A DNA stretch of 64,000 bases from an uncultured Christensenellaceae bacterium (GTDB taxonomy: Bacteria; Bacillota; Clostridia; Christensenellales; CAG-314). A program made the position numbers and the translations under genes. The DNA is taken from contig CAJUCX010000009.1 in assembly GCA_910585195.1 (NCBI GenBank), forward strand, positions 1-64,000, read 5' to 3'. Shown one piece after another: positions 51,580-60,036 of this stretch. The notes under the pieces were generated by a model. It made no database searches. It worked only from the letters and a program-made list of their open reading frames with translations, and was not told the origin of the DNA. Position 1 is the stretch's first letter, and each line of letters starts with the position of its first letter.

Positions 51580-52638
51580 CTAACCGAATAATTTTAATAA
51601 ATCAATCAAAATTACAAAACCGAACAATAATAGCAACCCGATAAAATGAATGTAACTTTCTACCTTTCTGTTGACAGGCTTACCTCTTATCCACTCAATA
51701 ATTACAAACACCATTTTTGAGCCGTCAAGCGCGGGAATAGGCAATAAATTAAATACCGCAAGATTTACTGAAATAAGCGTAATCAACATGAGTATATTTG
51801 CAAAACCGCTGCGTGCAACTTGGCTTGTTATATCTATTGTCGTTATAGGCCCGCCTATTTGGTCAAGCCCTATAAGCCCAGTAACAAGTCCGCCCAACGT
51901 TTCCAACACGTAGCCGGCAGTTCTGAAACAATACGGTAGGCATCTGCCGAGCGCCTCGCCGAAACTGAACCGAGTTCTTTCCGTTCCGCCGTATGCTATG
52001 CCGACGCCCCAACCGAAATATTCCGCTGTATTCCCTTGTTCATCGGTTACGGTATACTTTCCCTTTTCAACACCGCTCAGCATTACTTTTTCGCCGTTGC
52101 GCAACACAAGTACGTCGGCGGTATTTCCTGCATTGGAAATCATTTTAGTAAGGTCTACGGAAAGCAAAACATCTTTGCCGTTTATACTTAAAATAGTATC
52201 GCCTTGTTGAAGAGAATTTTCCGCCGTCTGCTCTATATTTTCTTTAGGATAAACCGTTTGAATATACGGCAGATAATCTCCGAAACAAGAAAAAGCAATA
52301 ACAACAATCACCACAGCCGAAATAAAGTTCATAAATGCGCCTGAAAACAATACAATCAGACGCTTCCACGGCTTTTGATTGTTAAACGCCTGTGGATTTG
52401 GATTTTCTTCATCTTCGCCTTCGAAAGCGCAAAAACCGCCGAGCGGCAGCCATCTTAATGAAAATATTTGACCGTTTTTTAGCGGCTTGGAAAAAATTTT
52501 TGGTCCCATACCTATTGAAAACTCATTTATTTTGAAACCTAAAACTCTCCCTGCAATGTAATGTCCCAACTCGTGCACGGTAATCATAAACATCAGCACG
52601 ACCAAGGCAATTAAAATATATATAATATTTTCAAGCAA
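51580..52638 (-). CDS. rseP: RseP/RasP-family membrane metalloprotease
   Basis: A 352-aa site-2 protease that cuts anti-sigma factors and signal peptide remnants in the membrane. HELGH near residues 24-28 binds zinc, a PDZ domain with GDTILSINGKDV lies in the middle, and NLLPIPALDGSKM carries the third ligand. Four membrane helices. Conserved position after dxr. Confidence 0.95.
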   Translation of the reverse strand: MLENIIYILIALVVLMFMITVHELGHYIAGRVLGFKINEFSIGMGPKIFSKPLKNGQIFSLRWLPLGGFCAFEGEDEENPNPQAFNNQKPWKRLIVLFSGAFMNFISAVVIVVIAFSCFGDYLPYIQTVYPKENIEQTAENSLQQGDTILSINGKDVLLSVDLTKMISNAGNTADVLVLRNGEKVMLSGVEKGKYTVTDEQGNTAEYFGWGVGIAYGGTERTRFSFGEALGRCLPYCFRTAGYVLETLGGLVTGLIGLDQIGGPITTIDITSQVARSGFANILMLITLISVNLAVFNLLPIPALDGSKMVFVIIEWIRGKPVNRKVESYIHFIGLLLLFGFVILIDLLKLFG

Positions 52639-52639
52639 A

Positions 52640-53734
52640 TTAAATTACTCCGTCAATGATATTTTCGGTATAAATTTTAACCAATTTGTCTGTAGTTAAA
52701 AGACTGTCTGCCGAAATTTCGCTTTCAGTTTTATATTCGTTCAATACGCGTTCTATTATACTTGCAATATCCCAAAAACCGATTTTATTCTTCAGATATT
52801 TTTCCACACAGACGTCGTTTGCCGCGTTTAATACCGCAGGGTATAAACCGCCGCGAGAAAATGCCTGTCTGCAAAGATTGATACACTTAAATTTATTATA
52901 GTCCGGCAAATAAAATTCTAACTTTTTATCGGCAAGACTAAGCGGTGCTGCTTTTGACGGCAATCTATCCGGATAAGTCAGCGCATACTGTATAGGCAAA
53001 GTCATATCGGGATTTGACATTTGCGCCATAACCGCACCGTCGCAAAACTCAACCATAGAATGAACTATGCTTTGCGGATGAATCAAAACTTCTATTTGCT
53101 CCTGCGGAATATCAAACAAATACGACGCTTCTATAATTTCAAGTCCTTTATTCATCATAGTCGCGGAATCTATCGTAATTTTTTGCCCCATAGACCAAGT
53201 GGGATGTTTTAACGCTTCCTTGGCTTTTGCGGTTTTCAACTGTTCTGTAGTAAAATTTTTGAACGCTCCGCCGCTTGCTGTCAAAATAAGTTTATTTATT
53301 TGTGAATGCTTATTACCCTCTATGCACTGCCATATTGCCGAGTGTTCGCTGTCTACGGTTATCAACTTGCCTTTATAGCGTGAAAGATAGTCTTTTACCA
53401 ACTCTCCGCCGCACACAAGTGTTTCTTTATTTGCAAGCGCAACCGTCCGACCGTCTTTTATCGCCTGCAATACTGCGTCAATCGCTACGATGCCTCTGGT
53501 TGCTACTACCACTATATCAGCGTCTTTTATCGCGCTGGTTAAGCATTTTGCTCCATCATCTTTTATCGTGAAGTAATTTAACGGATGAAAGCCCTCTGCT
53601 TGTTTATTTAATTTTTTCTTGTCGGAATAGGCAACCAGACTTTTGACCTGAAATAAATTTTCATTGTTTTTAATAACTTGTAAAGTTTGAGTTCCTATTG
53701 ACCCCGTACTGCCAAGTATTGCAATTTTTTTCAT
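52640..53734 (-). CDS. dxr: 1-deoxy-D-xylulose-5-phosphate reductoisomerase
   Basis: A 364-aa NADPH enzyme of the second MEP step. It starts MKKIAILGSTGSIGTQTL, and its catalytic region has TVDSEHSAIWQCIEG, then SGGAFK and MGQKITIDSATMMNKGLE. The ATG at 53734 overlaps the cdsA stop (ATGA) and begins exactly at the family N-terminus; an upstream in-frame start is rejected. Confidence 0.96.
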   Translation of the reverse strand: MKKIAILGSTGSIGTQTLQVIKNNENLFQVKSLVAYSDKKKLNKQAEGFHPLNYFTIKDDGAKCLTSAIKDADIVVVATRGIVAIDAVLQAIKDGRTVALANKETLVCGGELVKDYLSRYKGKLITVDSEHSAIWQCIEGNKHSQINKLILTASGGAFKNFTTEQLKTAKAKEALKHPTWSMGQKITIDSATMMNKGLEIIEASYLFDIPQEQIEVLIHPQSIVHSMVEFCDGAVMAQMSNPDMTLPIQYALTYPDRLPSKAAPLSLADKKLEFYLPDYNKFKCINLCRQAFSRGGLYPAVLNAANDVCVEKYLKNKIGFWDIASIIERVLNEYKTESEISADSLLTTDKLVKIYTENIIDGVI

Positions 53735-54570
53735 ACAACTATAAACGTAAAGACCAACGAAACAAAGCACGCATTAAGCATTATGCCGTCAACTCTGTCA
53801 AGCATACCGCCGTGGCTGCCCAACATCTTGCTGAAATCTTTTATACCTAAACTTCTTTTGATTAAACTTGCAACTAAATCGCCTATTTGCGTCAGGCACG
53901 AACCGCAAACCGCTATTAATGAATATGACAAATAGGTGTAAATCTTTCTCAACCCCCACGTCAAGAACCCCGGTCCCAACAAGCCCGTAACTTCAAATAT
54001 GATAAACACCAAGAGCGAGCCGAGCACTCCGCCGAACAATCCGCCGACTGCCCCCTCTATTGTCTTTTTTGGGCTTATTTCAGGCGCAAGTTTATGTTTA
54101 CCGAAAAGCAACCCGAATACAAGCGCAAAAACGTCGGTAAACGTTGAAACGAGAATTACAAACGCCAAGCCCAAATATGCCAACTTAGAGTTATTGATAA
54201 AGAATAATGACGAAAGCGTCAATCCCGGGTATATCAAAATAAAGGCAAAAGGCATTAAACCGTCAAGGTGTATGTTTTTGAACACTGCGATAGTTGCGCC
54301 TATGGCAAAAATGAGCAGCGTATAATAAACTACACCCATAAAGTCCAATTTGATATACGGCAAACCTACCGTCAAAGAATATATAATCAGCAGCAGATTA
54401 AATTCTTTAGGCAATTTATCTTTAAGAGCCTTACGCATTTCATTTACGGCAAAAAAGATAACCAACATTATAAGCGCATCCATAAAGAACTTGCTTATAA
54501 AATAACCTAAAAAATAAAATCCAACTAAAATGATAGCAATTGCTATCGCAACGAGAACCCTGTTTCGCAT
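53731..54570 (-). CDS. cdsA: Phosphatidate cytidylyltransferase
   Basis: A 279-aa polytopic membrane enzyme making CDP-diacylglycerol. About eight helices are visible. The C-terminal signature region has APEISPKKTIEGAVGG and GSHGGMLDRVDGIMLN with the catalytic Asp residues. Abuts uppS. Confidence 0.95.
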   Translation of the reverse strand: MRNRVLVAIAIAIILVGFYFLGYFISKFFMDALIMLVIFFAVNEMRKALKDKLPKEFNLLLIIYSLTVGLPYIKLDFMGVVYYTLLIFAIGATIAVFKNIHLDGLMPFAFILIYPGLTLSSLFFINNSKLAYLGLAFVILVSTFTDVFALVFGLLFGKHKLAPEISPKKTIEGAVGGLFGGVLGSLLVFIIFEVTGLLGPGFLTWGLRKIYTYLSYSLIAVCGSCLTQIGDLVASLIKRSLGIKDFSKMLGSHGGMLDRVDGIMLNACFVSLVFTFIVV

Positions 54571-55260
54571 TTAGTCTTTAATATCTCCAAATTTTCTTTC
54601 TCTCTTGTTAAAACTTGACAACATAAGCACAAACTGCTGCTCGTCAAAATCAGGCCACAATACGTCTGTAAAATACAATTCGGCATATGCGGCTTGATAC
54701 AGCATAAAGTTTGACAAACGCAATTCTCCGCTTGTGCGCACTATTAAATCCAAATCGGGTAATTGCTTATATAAATAACTTTCAAAAGTTGTTTTGTCTG
54801 CACAAGCAACTCCGTCTTTAAGCATAGCGTTTACCGCGTGTATAATTTCATTTCTTCCGCCGTAGTTTATACATAAATTCAGCGTCAGAGACTTACAGTT
54901 TTTTGTTTTTGTTTCAACGGTTTTTATTGCGTCTGTTAAATCTTCGGGCAAACCATCGGAACTGCCGGAAACTACAACTCTTATGTCTTTCTTCAAAAAA
55001 GTGTCAATTTTTTTTAGATACTTTCTGGCAAGGTCAAACAAGTTGTCTACTTCTGCCTTAGGGCGCGAAATGTTTTCGGTAGACAAAACGTAAAGGCTGA
55101 CGCACTGTATCCCGTATTTTTTTGATAAATCAATAACAGACTCTACGGTTTTAATGCCTGCACGATGCCCCTTGATACGCGGATAACCGCGCATTTTAGC
55201 CCAGCGACCGTTGCCGTCCATTATAAAACCTATATGTTTGGGTACAGTTGAAAATTCCAT
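54571..55260 (-). CDS. uppS: Undecaprenyl diphosphate synthase
   Basis: A 229-aa cis-prenyltransferase producing the C55 carrier lipid of cell wall synthesis. HIGFIMDGNGRWAK has the Mg2+-binding Asp, LYVLSTENISRPK follows, and the C-terminal region has DLIVRTSGELRLSNFMLYQ. A one-base overlap joins it to the PASTA-like ORF. Confidence 0.96.
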   Translation of the reverse strand: MEFSTVPKHIGFIMDGNGRWAKMRGYPRIKGHRAGIKTVESVIDLSKKYGIQCVSLYVLSTENISRPKAEVDNLFDLARKYLKKIDTFLKKDIRVVVSGSSDGLPEDLTDAIKTVETKTKNCKSLTLNLCINYGGRNEIIHAVNAMLKDGVACADKTTFESYLYKQLPDLDLIVRTSGELRLSNFMLYQAAYAELYFTDVLWPDFDEQQFVLMLSSFNKRERKFGDIKD

Positions 55261-55466
55261 TACAAAACCTCTGTGTCTACGTTAAACTTAAAATCGCCGA
55301 CGATAAGCTCCACAGGAACCGTATCGCGTACTGCAATTATAAGTTGAGTATCAAAATCTTTTCTTTTATCCGCCCCATAAAAAGTAAGCCTGAAGTCAAC
55401 ACCCAGGTCATTCAAAATTTTGACCGCTTCGTCAACCCCAAGCCCTACTAAATTTCTCATTTGCAT
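55260..55466 (-). CDS. Small PASTA-like orphan protein
   Basis: A 68-aa protein between frr and uppS. The first half, RNLVGLGVDEAVKILNDLG, matches the start of a PASTA repeat (P-x-L-x-G-x-x-x-x-x-A-x-x-x-L), and the rest predicts alternating strands ending in hydrophobic-polar repeats. There is no signal peptide or membrane helix, so it is not an exported wall sensor. Start follows the frr stop by 1-2 nt without a Shine-Dalgarno, implying reinitiation. The function is unknown. Confidence 0.6.
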   Translation of the reverse strand: MQMRNLVGLGVDEAVKILNDLGVDFRLTFYGADKRKDFDTQLIIAVRDTVPVELIVGDFKFNVDTEVL

Positions 55467-55467
55467 A

Positions 55468-56043
55468 TTATACAGACATTATGTCTTTTTCTTTTTCCGA
55501 AGTCATTGCGTCAATGGTTTCAATAAATTTCGATATTGACTTATCCACTTCTTTTTCCGCATTGCCCGCAATATCTTCAGATATTTGTTTGTCATTTTTT
55601 AATTTTTTTATACCGTCAATGGCGTCTCTTCTTGCGTTCCTTACGGTAACCTTACAATCCTCCGCCATTTTTTTGACTTGCTTGACCAAATCTTTTCTTC
55701 TCTCTTCGGTAAGTTCCGGAAAGACAAGTCTTATGACGTTGCCGTCGTTTGTAGGCGTCAAACCCAAATTAGCAGCCAAAATTGCTTTTTCCGCAGCGCC
55801 CAAAGCAGACTTGTCCCACAACGTAATGACAAGCATACGCGGTTCAGGTGTGGAAATATTGCCCATTTGAGTAATCGGCGTCATTGTACCGTAATAATCT
55901 ACAGAAACCTTTTCCAACAATTTTGAGTTTGCTCTACCTGCTCTCATAAGACCGAATTCGTTTTTTGTAAAGTCAATAGCCTTATTGCATTTTAACGGCA
56001 AATCGTTACAAATCTTTTGTAATTGTTCATTTTCAAATACCAT
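55468..56043 (-). CDS. frr: Ribosome recycling factor
   Basis: A 191-aa tRNA-mimic factor that splits post-termination ribosomes with EF-G. LMRAGRANSKLLEKVSVDYYGTMTPI and FPELTEERRKDLVKQVKK are canonical. Shine-Dalgarno GAGGT. Follows pyrH. Confidence 0.97.
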   Translation of the reverse strand: MVFENEQLQKICNDLPLKCNKAIDFTKNEFGLMRAGRANSKLLEKVSVDYYGTMTPITQMGNISTPEPRMLVITLWDKSALGAAEKAILAANLGLTPTNDGNVIRLVFPELTEERRKDLVKQVKKMAEDCKVTVRNARRDAIDGIKKLKNDKQISEDIAGNAEKEVDKSISKFIETIDAMTSEKEKDIMSV

Positions 56044-56096
56044 ATCTGTACCTCGTTTTCCACATTTTACTAAATTTTACGGCTTTTTTCAAGTCT

Positions 56097-56792
56097 TTAT
56101 TTAATAATTGTACCGATTTTCTCGCCTTTTACCGCTCTGATTATACTGTCTTTGTCATTTACGGCAAACGCAAGTATTGGTATGTTATTATCCATACACA
56201 TAGAAATTGCCGTAGTATCCATTGCCTTTAACCCTTTTTGGATAATATCCATATAACTCAACTCGTCATATTTTTTTGCAGTCGGGTCGACTTTGGGGTC
56301 AGCGCTGTAAATACCGTCTATGTTTTTTGCCAAAAGCAAAATGTCCGCATTTATTTCAGCCGCACGCAAAGCCGCGCCGGTGTCGGTAGAAAAATAAGGA
56401 TTGCCCGTTCCGCAGGCAAAAATGACTATGCGCCCTTTTTCGAAATGTCTTATCGCACGGCGAAGTATATAAGGCTCTGCGACTCTGTTTATGTTTAACG
56501 CAGATTGCACTCTTACCGGCACCCCTTGACTTTCCAACGCATCTTGAAGCGCCAATGCATTGATAAGCGTTGCCAACATACCCATATGGTCGGCAGTGCT
56601 TCGGTCCATATGGTCGCCTTGTCTGCCGCGCCAAAAATTACCTCCGCCTATTACTATGCCTACTTCTATTTTTTGCTCATTTAACACTTTAAGTTGAGCA
56701 ACCAAATCGTTTATGGTTTTTGTTCCGATGCCAAACCCGCTTTCATCTGCCAACGCCTCGCCGCTGACCTTTATTAAAATGCGTTTATACAT
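56097..56792 (-). CDS. pyrH: UMP kinase
   Basis: A 231-aa hexameric amino-acid-kinase-fold enzyme phosphorylating UMP. YKRILIKVSGEAL, GIVIGGGNFWRGR, DHMGMLATLINALAL and TDTGAALRAAEI are typical. The ATG at 56792 fits the family start; the GTG at 56798 is closer to the GGAG site and is an alternative. Confidence 0.96.
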   Translation of the reverse strand: MYKRILIKVSGEALADESGFGIGTKTINDLVAQLKVLNEQKIEVGIVIGGGNFWRGRQGDHMDRSTADHMGMLATLINALALQDALESQGVPVRVQSALNINRVAEPYILRRAIRHFEKGRIVIFACGTGNPYFSTDTGAALRAAEINADILLLAKNIDGIYSADPKVDPTAKKYDELSYMDIIQKGLKAMDTTAISMCMDNNIPILAFAVNDKDSIIRAVKGEKIGTIIK

Positions 56793-56813
56793 AAGCACTA
56801 CTCTCCTTTTATA

Positions 56814-56845
56814 AAAAAGGGAACAAGAAACCTTGTTCCCTTTTT
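56814..56845 (-). terminator. Hairpin between tsf and pyrH
   Basis: A 14-bp perfect stem, AAAAAGGGAACAAG (56814-56827) with CTTGTTCCCTTTTT (56832-56845), followed on the minus strand by TTTTTTAT. It should end or limit rpsB-tsf transcripts before pyrH. Confidence 0.8.
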
Positions 56846-56848
56846 GGG

Positions 56849-57514
56849 TTACTTAACTTGATTTACTTGCTCCATAATTTCTTGAGCGAAATTATTTTCT
56901 CTCTTTTCCAAACCTTCGCCGACTTCGTATCTGACGAATCTTCTTACCGAAATCTTCTCACCTATTTTTGCGACGGTTTCGTTAATCAAAGTCGAAACTG
57001 TTTTTGAAGGGTCTTTTACGTAATCTTGCTCTAACAAGCAAACTTCTTTGTAGTATTTTTTGATACGACCTTCAACCATTTTTGCGATAACCGCCTCAGG
57101 CTTAGGTTTAGGTTCGTTTTTAGCCTGTGCAGTCAAAATTTGTCTTTCTGCTTCTATTTTTGCAGGGTCAACGTCGTTTACGGACACAACTTCCGGTTTA
57201 GCGGCAGCAATTTGCATTGCAATGTCGTGAACCAACTCTTGGAAAGCGTCGGAACGCGCTACAAAGTCTGTTTCACAGTTTACTTCGAGCAATACGCCGA
57301 TTCTTCCGCCCATATGAATGTAACTCGATACTATACCTTCGGAAGCAATTCTTCCTTGTTTTTTTGCCGCGCTAGCCATACCCTTTTCTCTGAGGATTTT
57401 TACAGCCGCTTCGAAATTGCCGTCGGCTTCTACCAAAGCCTTTTTGCAATCCATCATACCTACGCCTGTCTGCTCGCGGAGTTTCATTACGTCAGCACTT
57501 GTAAAATTTGCCAT
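56849..57514 (-). CDS. tsf: Elongation factor Ts
   Basis: A 221-aa exchange factor for EF-Tu. The N-terminal UBA-like region LREQTGVGMMDCKKALVEADGN and VNCETDFVAR are the family signatures. It is shorter than the 280-residue E. coli protein, in the range of other clostridial EF-Ts. Follows rpsB by 14 bp. Confidence 0.96.
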   Translation of the reverse strand: MANFTSADVMKLREQTGVGMMDCKKALVEADGNFEAAVKILREKGMASAAKKQGRIASEGIVSSYIHMGGRIGVLLEVNCETDFVARSDAFQELVHDIAMQIAAAKPEVVSVNDVDPAKIEAERQILTAQAKNEPKPKPEAVIAKMVEGRIKKYYKEVCLLEQDYVKDPSKTVSTLINETVAKIGEKISVRRFVRYEVGEGLEKRENNFAQEIMEQVNQVK

Positions 57515-57528
57515 GATATATTCTCCTA

Positions 57529-58302
57529 TTATTCTACAACTTCGCTTTTTTCTTCAACAGGAGCAGCAACAACTGCATCTGTCATTGCGATCGGTTCATC
57601 GTCGGTTACGTTTACAACGATACCTTCTCTTGCCTCGATAACGGCGTTTGCAATTATCGAAGAAATGATTTTAACTGCGCCGATTGCATCGTCATTGCCT
57701 GGGATGACGTAATCTACGTCGTCAGGGTCGCAGTTGGTATCTACGATTGCAACGATAGGAATGTTAAGATTTTTTGCTTCTTTAACCGCAATCGCTTCTT
57801 TTTTAGGGTCAACTACAAACATACATCCAGGCAAACCGCGCATATCTTTAATGCCGCCGAGATTGAGTTGAAGTTTGTCTCTTTCTTCTTTAAGTTTTGC
57901 AACTTCTTTTTTAGGCAACAAATCGAATTCGCCCATTTTTTCCATTTGATTGATTTTATTCAATCTTTCGATACGGGTACGAATAGTTCTGTTGTTGGTA
58001 AGCGTACCTCCGAGCCAACGGTTGTTGATGTAGTACATACCGCATCTTTCCGCTTCTTGTTGAATTGCCGCTTGCGCTTGTTTTTTAGTGCCTACAAACA
58101 AAACGGATTTTCCGCTTGCCGCAACGTCTCTTACAAACGCATAAGCCTCTTCTGCAAGTTGTACGGTCTTTTGCAAGTCGATGATATGAATATCGTTTCT
58201 TGCAGAGTAGATGTACTTCTTCATTTTAGGGTTCCATCTTCTTGTTTGGTGTCCAAAGTGAACGCCTGCTTCAAGAAGTTGTTTCATTGAAACTACTGCC
58301 AT
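57529..58302 (-). CDS. rpsB: 30S ribosomal protein S2
   Basis: A 257-aa small-subunit protein. LLEAGVHFGHQTRRWNPKMK and YINNRWLGGTLTNNRTI are canonical; the C-terminus is acidic. I use the ATG at 58302 because GAGGAG lies upstream and MAVVSMKQLL is the family start. The longer frame to 58461 reads through the promoter and leader. Confidence 0.97.
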   Translation of the reverse strand: MAVVSMKQLLEAGVHFGHQTRRWNPKMKKYIYSARNDIHIIDLQKTVQLAEEAYAFVRDVAASGKSVLFVGTKKQAQAAIQQEAERCGMYYINNRWLGGTLTNNRTIRTRIERLNKINQMEKMGEFDLLPKKEVAKLKEERDKLQLNLGGIKDMRGLPGCMFVVDPKKEAIAVKEAKNLNIPIVAIVDTNCDPDDVDYVIPGNDDAIGAVKIISSIIANAVIEAREGIVVNVTDDEPIAMTDAVVAAPVEEKSEVVE

Positions 58303-58426
58303 TTTTCTTTTCTCCTCGTTTTTTACTTTTTGGTTAAAAAGTCCTCCCTTGCTCTTGTTTGCTCCGACTGCGACCGCAAAAGTACGGCAACTGCAAATCG
58401 AATAGACGCAAGGTGCGTAATAAACC
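58303..58426 (-). promoter_or_regulatory. 5' leader of the rpsB-tsf mRNA
   Basis: About 124 nt between the predicted start and the rpsB ATG. It contains G- and C-rich blocks (GTTGCCG, TTTTGCGG, GCAGTCGGAGC) and a second GGGAGG far upstream of the true ribosome-binding site. Long rpsB leaders often carry S2 feedback sites in other bacteria; whether this one does is not shown by sequence alone. Confidence 0.4.
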
Positions 58427-58432
58427 TTGCAT

Positions 58433-58461
58433 AGTATATCACAGACAAATAACTTTGTCAA
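58433..58461 (-). promoter_or_regulatory. Strong sigma-A promoter of rpsB-tsf
   Basis: A perfect TTGACA (58456-58461) and TATACT (58433-58438) on the minus strand with a 17-bp spacer. Confidence 0.9.
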
Positions 58462-58493
58462 AAATTTTTACTGCTAAAAAAATTTACTTCAAT

Positions 58494-58525
58494 AAAAAAA
58501 AACTTGCGCTCGCACACAAGTTTTT
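58494..58525 (-). terminator. Terminator of the ruvX-DUF1292 unit
   Basis: On the minus strand AACTTGTG pairs with CGCAAGTT (one G-U) around a short GC-rich loop and is followed by T8. It separates the DUF1292 gene from the rpsB promoter. Confidence 0.75.
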
Positions 58526-58534
58526 CACTCAAAA

Positions 58535-58936
58535 TTATTTTTTATGACAATCGCAATTATGTTCGTGATGATGTTCTTCCCCGCAGTGGCAATCGCCTTC
58601 GCAATGACAGTCGTCATCACCGCAACTGCAGCCTTCTTCTTCCATAAGGCGGTTGTATTCTTCAAACACTTTGTCAAGCAACTCGTCGTCTTCGATAGGC
58701 ACAAACAAATCCTCGCCGTCTTCATCTGTTTCGAGTTTGAAGATGACGACTTCTCCTTCGTCAATGTCGGCAAGTTCTTCTGCCGGTTCAAAAAATACAT
58801 ACCAGTTGTCTTCGTATTCTATCGTAGCAACGTGATAAAAATCTACCGTTTCGCCGTCTTCGTTTACTAGTTGAATGATATCTTCTTCTATAATATCATT
58901 TTCTTCTTCATTTACCTTTTTTTCGAGTTCTTCCAT
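58535..58936 (-). CDS. DUF1292 protein with a Cys/His-rich metal-binding tail
   Basis: A 133-aa, extremely acidic protein. The first 100 residues follow DUF1292 (YrzB-like): IIQLVNEDGETVDFYHVATIEYEDN, then VVIFKLETDEDGEDLFVPIED. The last 32 residues form a dense Cys/His tail with eight Cys in four C-x-C pairs and seven His, a likely metal-binding appendage not typical of the family. Directly after ruvX, the usual neighbour of DUF1292 genes. The function is unknown. Confidence 0.8.
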   Translation of the reverse strand: MEELEKKVNEEENDIIEEDIIQLVNEDGETVDFYHVATIEYEDNWYVFFEPAEELADIDEGEVVIFKLETDEDGEDLFVPIEDDELLDKVFEEYNRLMEEEGCSCGDDDCHCEGDCHCGEEHHHEHNCDCHKK

Positions 58937-58945
58937 AAAACCCTC

Positions 58946-59359
58946 CTATTTTTTTATTTCCAAATAAGTCTGCAAAATAATTGTTGCAGCAACCTTATCT
59001 ACAACCTTTTTTCTGTCTCCGCGCCGCACGTTGCCTTCAAGCAAAACTCTTTGCGCAGACGCAGTAGTAAAACGCTCGTCTACAAATACGACTTTTTTGC
59101 CCCACGCTTCTTCAAGTTTATCAACAAACTCTCTGACCTTTTGCGTTTGTAAACTGTCTTGGTTGTTTAAGTTTTTAGGCAAACCGCTGACTATTGTGTC
59201 AACTTCCATTTCTTTTGCAAGATTGACAATATAATCAATGTCTTTGACAAAATCTTTTCTAACGTAAGTTTCAAGCGGATTTGCAATGATTCCCATTAAA
59301 TCTGAAACCGCAAGACCGATTCTAACGTCTCCGACGTCCAAAGCAAGAATTCTTCCCAT
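58946..59359 (-). CDS. ruvX: Holliday junction resolvase-like RuvX/YqgF
   Basis: A 137-aa RNase H-fold nuclease linked to pre-16S rRNA processing. MGRILALDVGDVRIGLAVSD has the first catalytic Asp, SGLPKNL and VVFVDERFTTASAQ carry the others, and the C-terminal KKVVDKVAATIILQTYL is typical. First gene of the ruvX-DUF1292 unit. Confidence 0.95.
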   Translation of the reverse strand: MGRILALDVGDVRIGLAVSDLMGIIANPLETYVRKDFVKDIDYIVNLAKEMEVDTIVSGLPKNLNNQDSLQTQKVREFVDKLEEAWGKKVVFVDERFTTASAQRVLLEGNVRRGDRKKVVDKVAATIILQTYLEIKK

Positions 59360-59422
59360 AAATTACCAATAACAGTATAACACATTTGTCTCGATAATAA
59401 AAGAGTTTTAATTAAAAATAAA

Positions 59423-59440
59423 GGCAAAGAAATCTTTGCC
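59423..59440 (-). terminator. Terminator after the isc operon
   Basis: GGCAAAGA (59423-59430) with TCTTTGCC (59433-59440), followed on the minus strand by TTTATTTTT; just beyond the small membrane protein gene. Confidence 0.75.
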
Positions 59441-59442
59441 CG

Positions 59443-59583
59443 TTATTTTGTCAAGTTTTGCACTTGTTGACTTATTGCATCCTGCCCTTTTTGAGCAATC
59501 TTTTTTGCCTGTGGGTTAAGTTCTAAAATCATTGCACCCATCAGCGCGCCCAATGCAATTCCCGCAAAAAATCCGCCTTTCAT
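59443..59583 (-). CDS. Small YtxH-like membrane-anchored protein
   Basis: 46 aa. A glycine/alanine-rich membrane helix (GGFFAGIALGALMGAMIL, 3-20) is followed by an amphipathic, Gln/Lys-rich tail (PQAKKIAQKGQDAISQQV), the build of YtxH-type proteins. I start at 59583 because a perfect GGAGGT lies four bases upstream; longer in-frame starts would read through that site. A TATAAT at about 59596-59601 could drive it separately from iscU. Confidence 0.65.
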   Translation of the reverse strand: MKGGFFAGIALGALMGAMILELNPQAKKIAQKGQDAISQQVQNLTK

Positions 59584-59658
59584 AGCCACCTCCATATAAT
59601 TATAGTATCGGCTAACGAAGAGTTTTAATGTGAAAATTTCATTTACAAAAATTACCAA

Positions 59659-60036
59659 TTATTTTTGTTTCGAGCGATAATCTTTTATTGCTTCTCTTAT
59701 TGCTTCTTCCGCAAGTACGGAGCAATGCATTTTTTGAGCAGGCAACCCGCCAAGGCTGTTTACTACGTCTGCGTTTGTAAGTTTTTCAGCCTCTTCAACC
59801 GTTTTGCCGATAATCATTTCCGTAGCGGTAGAACTTGTTGCAATTGCAGCGGCGCAACCGAAAGTCTGAAATTTTGCGTCAACAATAACGTTGTTTTCTA
59901 TTTTGAGATACATCTTCATTATATCTCCGCAAGTGGCGTTACCGACAGTACCTACGCCGTCGGGATTTTCTATCGTGCCGATATTTTTAGGGTTTGTAAA
60001 AACTTCCAAAACTTTTTCGTTATACATATTAGACAT
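59659..60036 (-). CDS. iscU: Iron-sulfur cluster scaffold IscU/NifU
   Basis: A 125-aa scaffold on which the IscS-derived sulfur and iron are assembled. The three cluster cysteines lie in GNATCGD, TFGCAAAIA and KMHCSVLA. Overlaps iscS by 8 nt. The iscR-iscS-iscU order is typical of Clostridia. Confidence 0.95.
   Translation of the reverse strand: MSNMYNEKVLEVFTNPKNIGTIENPDGVGTVGNATCGDIMKMYLKIENNVIVDAKFQTFGCAAAIATSSTATEMIIGKTVEEAEKLTNADVVNSLGGLPAQKMHCSVLAEEAIREAIKDYRSKQK

Noticed and set aside
58303..58461. 53-residue N-terminal extension of S2
   Set aside because: It would translate the promoter and leader; a consensus Shine-Dalgarno sits before the ATG at 58302.
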